Source: Eubacteriales Family XIII. Incertae Sedis bacterium (GTDB lineage Bacteria; Bacillota; Clostridia; Peptostreptococcales; Anaerovoracaceae). Taken from it: a stretch of 6,751 bases of DNA. The notes under the pieces are model-generated. The model did no database searches. It saw nothing but the letters and a program-made list of their open reading frames with translations, and had not been told where the DNA came from. The stretch lies in assembly GCA_031254995.1 (NCBI GenBank), contig JAIRTJ010000021.1, positions 1-6,751 of the forward strand, written 5' to 3'. The position numbers and the translations under genes are program-made. Positions 5,309 through 6,751 of this stretch are shown here, in pieces. How positions within the stretch are numbered: position 1 is the stretch's first letter; every line of letters begins with the position of its first letter.

Positions 5309-6718
5309 ATGAGAGTATACAATACGCTGACGAGACAAAAGGAAGAATTCAAGCCCATCGACGAGAACGAGATCAAGATCTACGTATGCGGCCCCACCGT
5401 CTATAATTATTTTCATATCGGCAACGCACGGCCCTTTGTCGTCTTCGATACGTTGCGGCGGTATCTCGAATACCGAGGCAATCGCGTGAAGTTCGTCCAG
5501 AATTTCACGGACGTTGATGACAAGATCATCGCCAAAGCGCGCGAGGATGGCGTGAGCGCGACGGAGGTCGGGGAGAAATACATTGAGGCGTATTACGAGG
5601 ACGCGGCGGCGCTCAATGTGAAAAAAGCCTCCGTCCATCCTCGAGTCACCGAAAACATCGACGAGATCATCGCCCTCATCGAGACTCTTGAGAAAAAAGG
5701 CTACGCCTACGAGTCGGACGGCGACGTCTATTTCAGCACGCAAAAATTCGAGGAATACGGAAAGCTGTCGGGACAGAATCCCGAGGATTTGGAGGTCGGC
5801 GCAAGAGTCGACTTGAACGAGCAGAAACGAAATCCCTTGGATTTCGCCCTTTGGAAGCGGCGAAAAAACGAGGACGAGATCGCTTGGGAGTCCCCGTGGG
5901 GGCTCGGAAGACCGGGATGGCATATAGAGTGTTCGGCCATGTCAAAGAAGTATTTGGCCGACACCATCGACATTCACGCGGGGGGTCAAGATCTCACCTT
6001 TCCCCATCATGAGAACGAGATCGCGCAGTCGGAGGCCGCCAACGGTCGTCCTTTCGCGAATTATTGGATGCACAACGGTTATATTACGACGGACAACGAG
6101 AAGATGTCCAAGTCAAAAGGGAACTTTTTCACAGTCAGGGATATTTTGAGAGATTATGACGGCGAAGTCATTCGCTTTTTCCTATTGTCGGGCCATTACA
6201 GAAGTCCCATCAATTTTTCGCGCGAATTGATGGAGCAGTCGGAGGCGGGTTTGGCGAGAATGTACAATGCGAAGAACACATTGGAACATTTGATCGAAAA
6301 GGGGCGCGACGAGTTCACGGAGCGCGAGAAGGCGTCTTTGAAGGAGCTCGACGCATATCGAACGCAATTCATCGCGGCCATGGACGACGACCTGAACACG
6401 GCCGACGCCATTGCGGCGATCTTCGAGCTGATCTCGGCGATCAACGGCGAGATCAAGGACGGGGCATCGAAGGACTACGCGAGCGGTGCGCTCGCTCTCC
6501 TGACGGAATTGGCCTCGACGCTCGGCTTGTTGGAAAAAGAGGAAAATGTGAAGGACGGGGATGAAGACGAAGAACTTCGAGCGCTCGCGGAGGAACGGCA
6601 ACGCGCGCGCGAGGCGAAGGACTTTGCTCGCGCGGATGAGATCCGAGATATGCTCAAATCGCGCGGCGTCACGCTGAAGGATACGCCTCAAGGCGTTCAG
6701 ATCATCAAAGAGCATTAG
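5309..6718 (+). CDS. cysS: Cysteine--tRNA ligase (cysteinyl-tRNA synthetase)
   Basis: This class I synthetase charges tRNA-Cys with cysteine in the cytoplasm. The 469-residue protein is of normal length. The zinc ligands match the E. coli enzyme: Cys27 in VCGPT, Cys208 in WHIECSAMS, and His233 and Glu237 in FPHHENE. The ATP-binding signatures are HIGN at 36-39 and KMSKS at 265-269, followed by SKGNFF. A helical anticodon-binding region follows, with DLNTADAIAAIFEL, an acidic linker rich in Glu and Asp, and the C-terminal FARADEIRDMLKSRGV helix typical of the family. ATG at 5309 is chosen because AAGGGGA lies nine bases upstream; the in-frame TTG at 5300 sits directly on that site and overlaps the cysE stop. 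Five bases separate it from cysE, so the two are co-transcribed and probably coupled in translation. Cysteine supply and use are thus linked in one unit. Confidence 0.98.
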   Translation: MRVYNTLTRQKEEFKPIDENEIKIYVCGPTVYNYFHIGNARPFVVFDTLRRYLEYRGNRVKFVQNFTDVDDKIIAKAREDGVSATEVGEKYIEAYYEDAAALNVKKASVHPRVTENIDEIIALIETLEKKGYAYESDGDVYFSTQKFEEYGKLSGQNPEDLEVGARVDLNEQKRNPLDFALWKRRKNEDEIAWESPWGLGRPGWHIECSAMSKKYLADTIDIHAGGQDLTFPHHENEIAQSEAANGRPFANYWMHNGYITTDNEKMSKSKGNFFTVRDILRDYDGEVIRFFLLSGHYRSPINFSRELMEQSEAGLARMYNAKNTLEHLIEKGRDEFTEREKASLKELDAYRTQFIAAMDDDLNTADAIAAIFELISAINGEIKDGASKDYASGALALLTELASTLGLLEKEENVKDGDEDEELRALAEERQRAREAKDFARADEIRDMLKSRGVTLKDTPQGVQIIKEH

Positions 6719-6746
6719 TTGTTTCAATCAAAGAACGGGAGGCCTC

Positions 6747-6751
6747 ATGAC
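6747..6751 (+). CDS. Start of a further gene, cut by the window end
   Basis: Only ATGAC is visible. A strong GGGAGG ribosome binding site (6737-6742) lies four bases before the ATG, and the gap from the cysS stop is 28 bases without a terminator, so another gene of the same operon probably begins here. In Bacillota the gene after cysS is often mini-ribonuclease III (mrnC), but nothing in the five bases identifies it. Confidence 0.5.

Noticed and set aside
5105..5923. Open frame of 272 codons on the - strand opposite cysE and cysS
   Set aside because: It overlaps two strongly supported genes, shows no family motif, and has no promoter or ribosome binding site of note.

Overview
The window looks like chromosomal DNA of a fairly GC-rich member of the Bacillota, most likely class Clostridia. 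The grounds are the pyrK-pyrD-pyrE order with an electron-transfer (type 1B) dihydroorotate dehydrogenase, the cysE-cysS pair, strong AAGGAG-like ribosome binding sites, TTG starts, and a ligase/VanW pair that reads like the vanG glycopeptide-resistance genes. The lineage call is inference from gene content, not a phylogeny.

Layout. Positions 1-2247 (+): the end of a pyrimidine biosynthesis operon, made of pyrK (5' end cut off), pyrD and pyrE. Positions 2248-2449: a convergent intergenic gap with inverted repeats and no convincing gene. Positions 2450-4335 (-): a two-gene operon, vanW then a VanG-type D-Ala:D-Ser ligase gene, overlapping by four bases and both starting with TTG. Positions 4336-4562: a divergent intergenic region with a good sigma-A-like promoter facing each way; an inverted repeat overlaps the -10 of the vanW promoter. 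Positions 4563-6718 (+): cysE (serine acetyltransferase) and cysS (cysteinyl-tRNA synthetase). Positions 6747-6751: only the start codon of a further gene, behind a good ribosome binding site.

How the genes work together. PyrK and PyrD together oxidise dihydroorotate to orotate with electrons passed to NAD+, and PyrE converts orotate to OMP. CysE makes O-acetylserine for cysteine synthesis and CysS charges tRNA-Cys. The ligase is predicted to make D-Ala-D-Ser, the altered peptidoglycan precursor terminus behind low-level vancomycin resistance. VanW is its usual neighbour of unknown biochemical role.

The most notable point is that vanW and the vanG-like gene keep the order of vanG resistance clusters but lie alone between housekeeping operons. 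No serine racemase (vanT), VanXY peptidase, VanY, or VanRS regulator lies within the window. No phage, insertion sequence, CRISPR array, tRNA or rRNA was seen.
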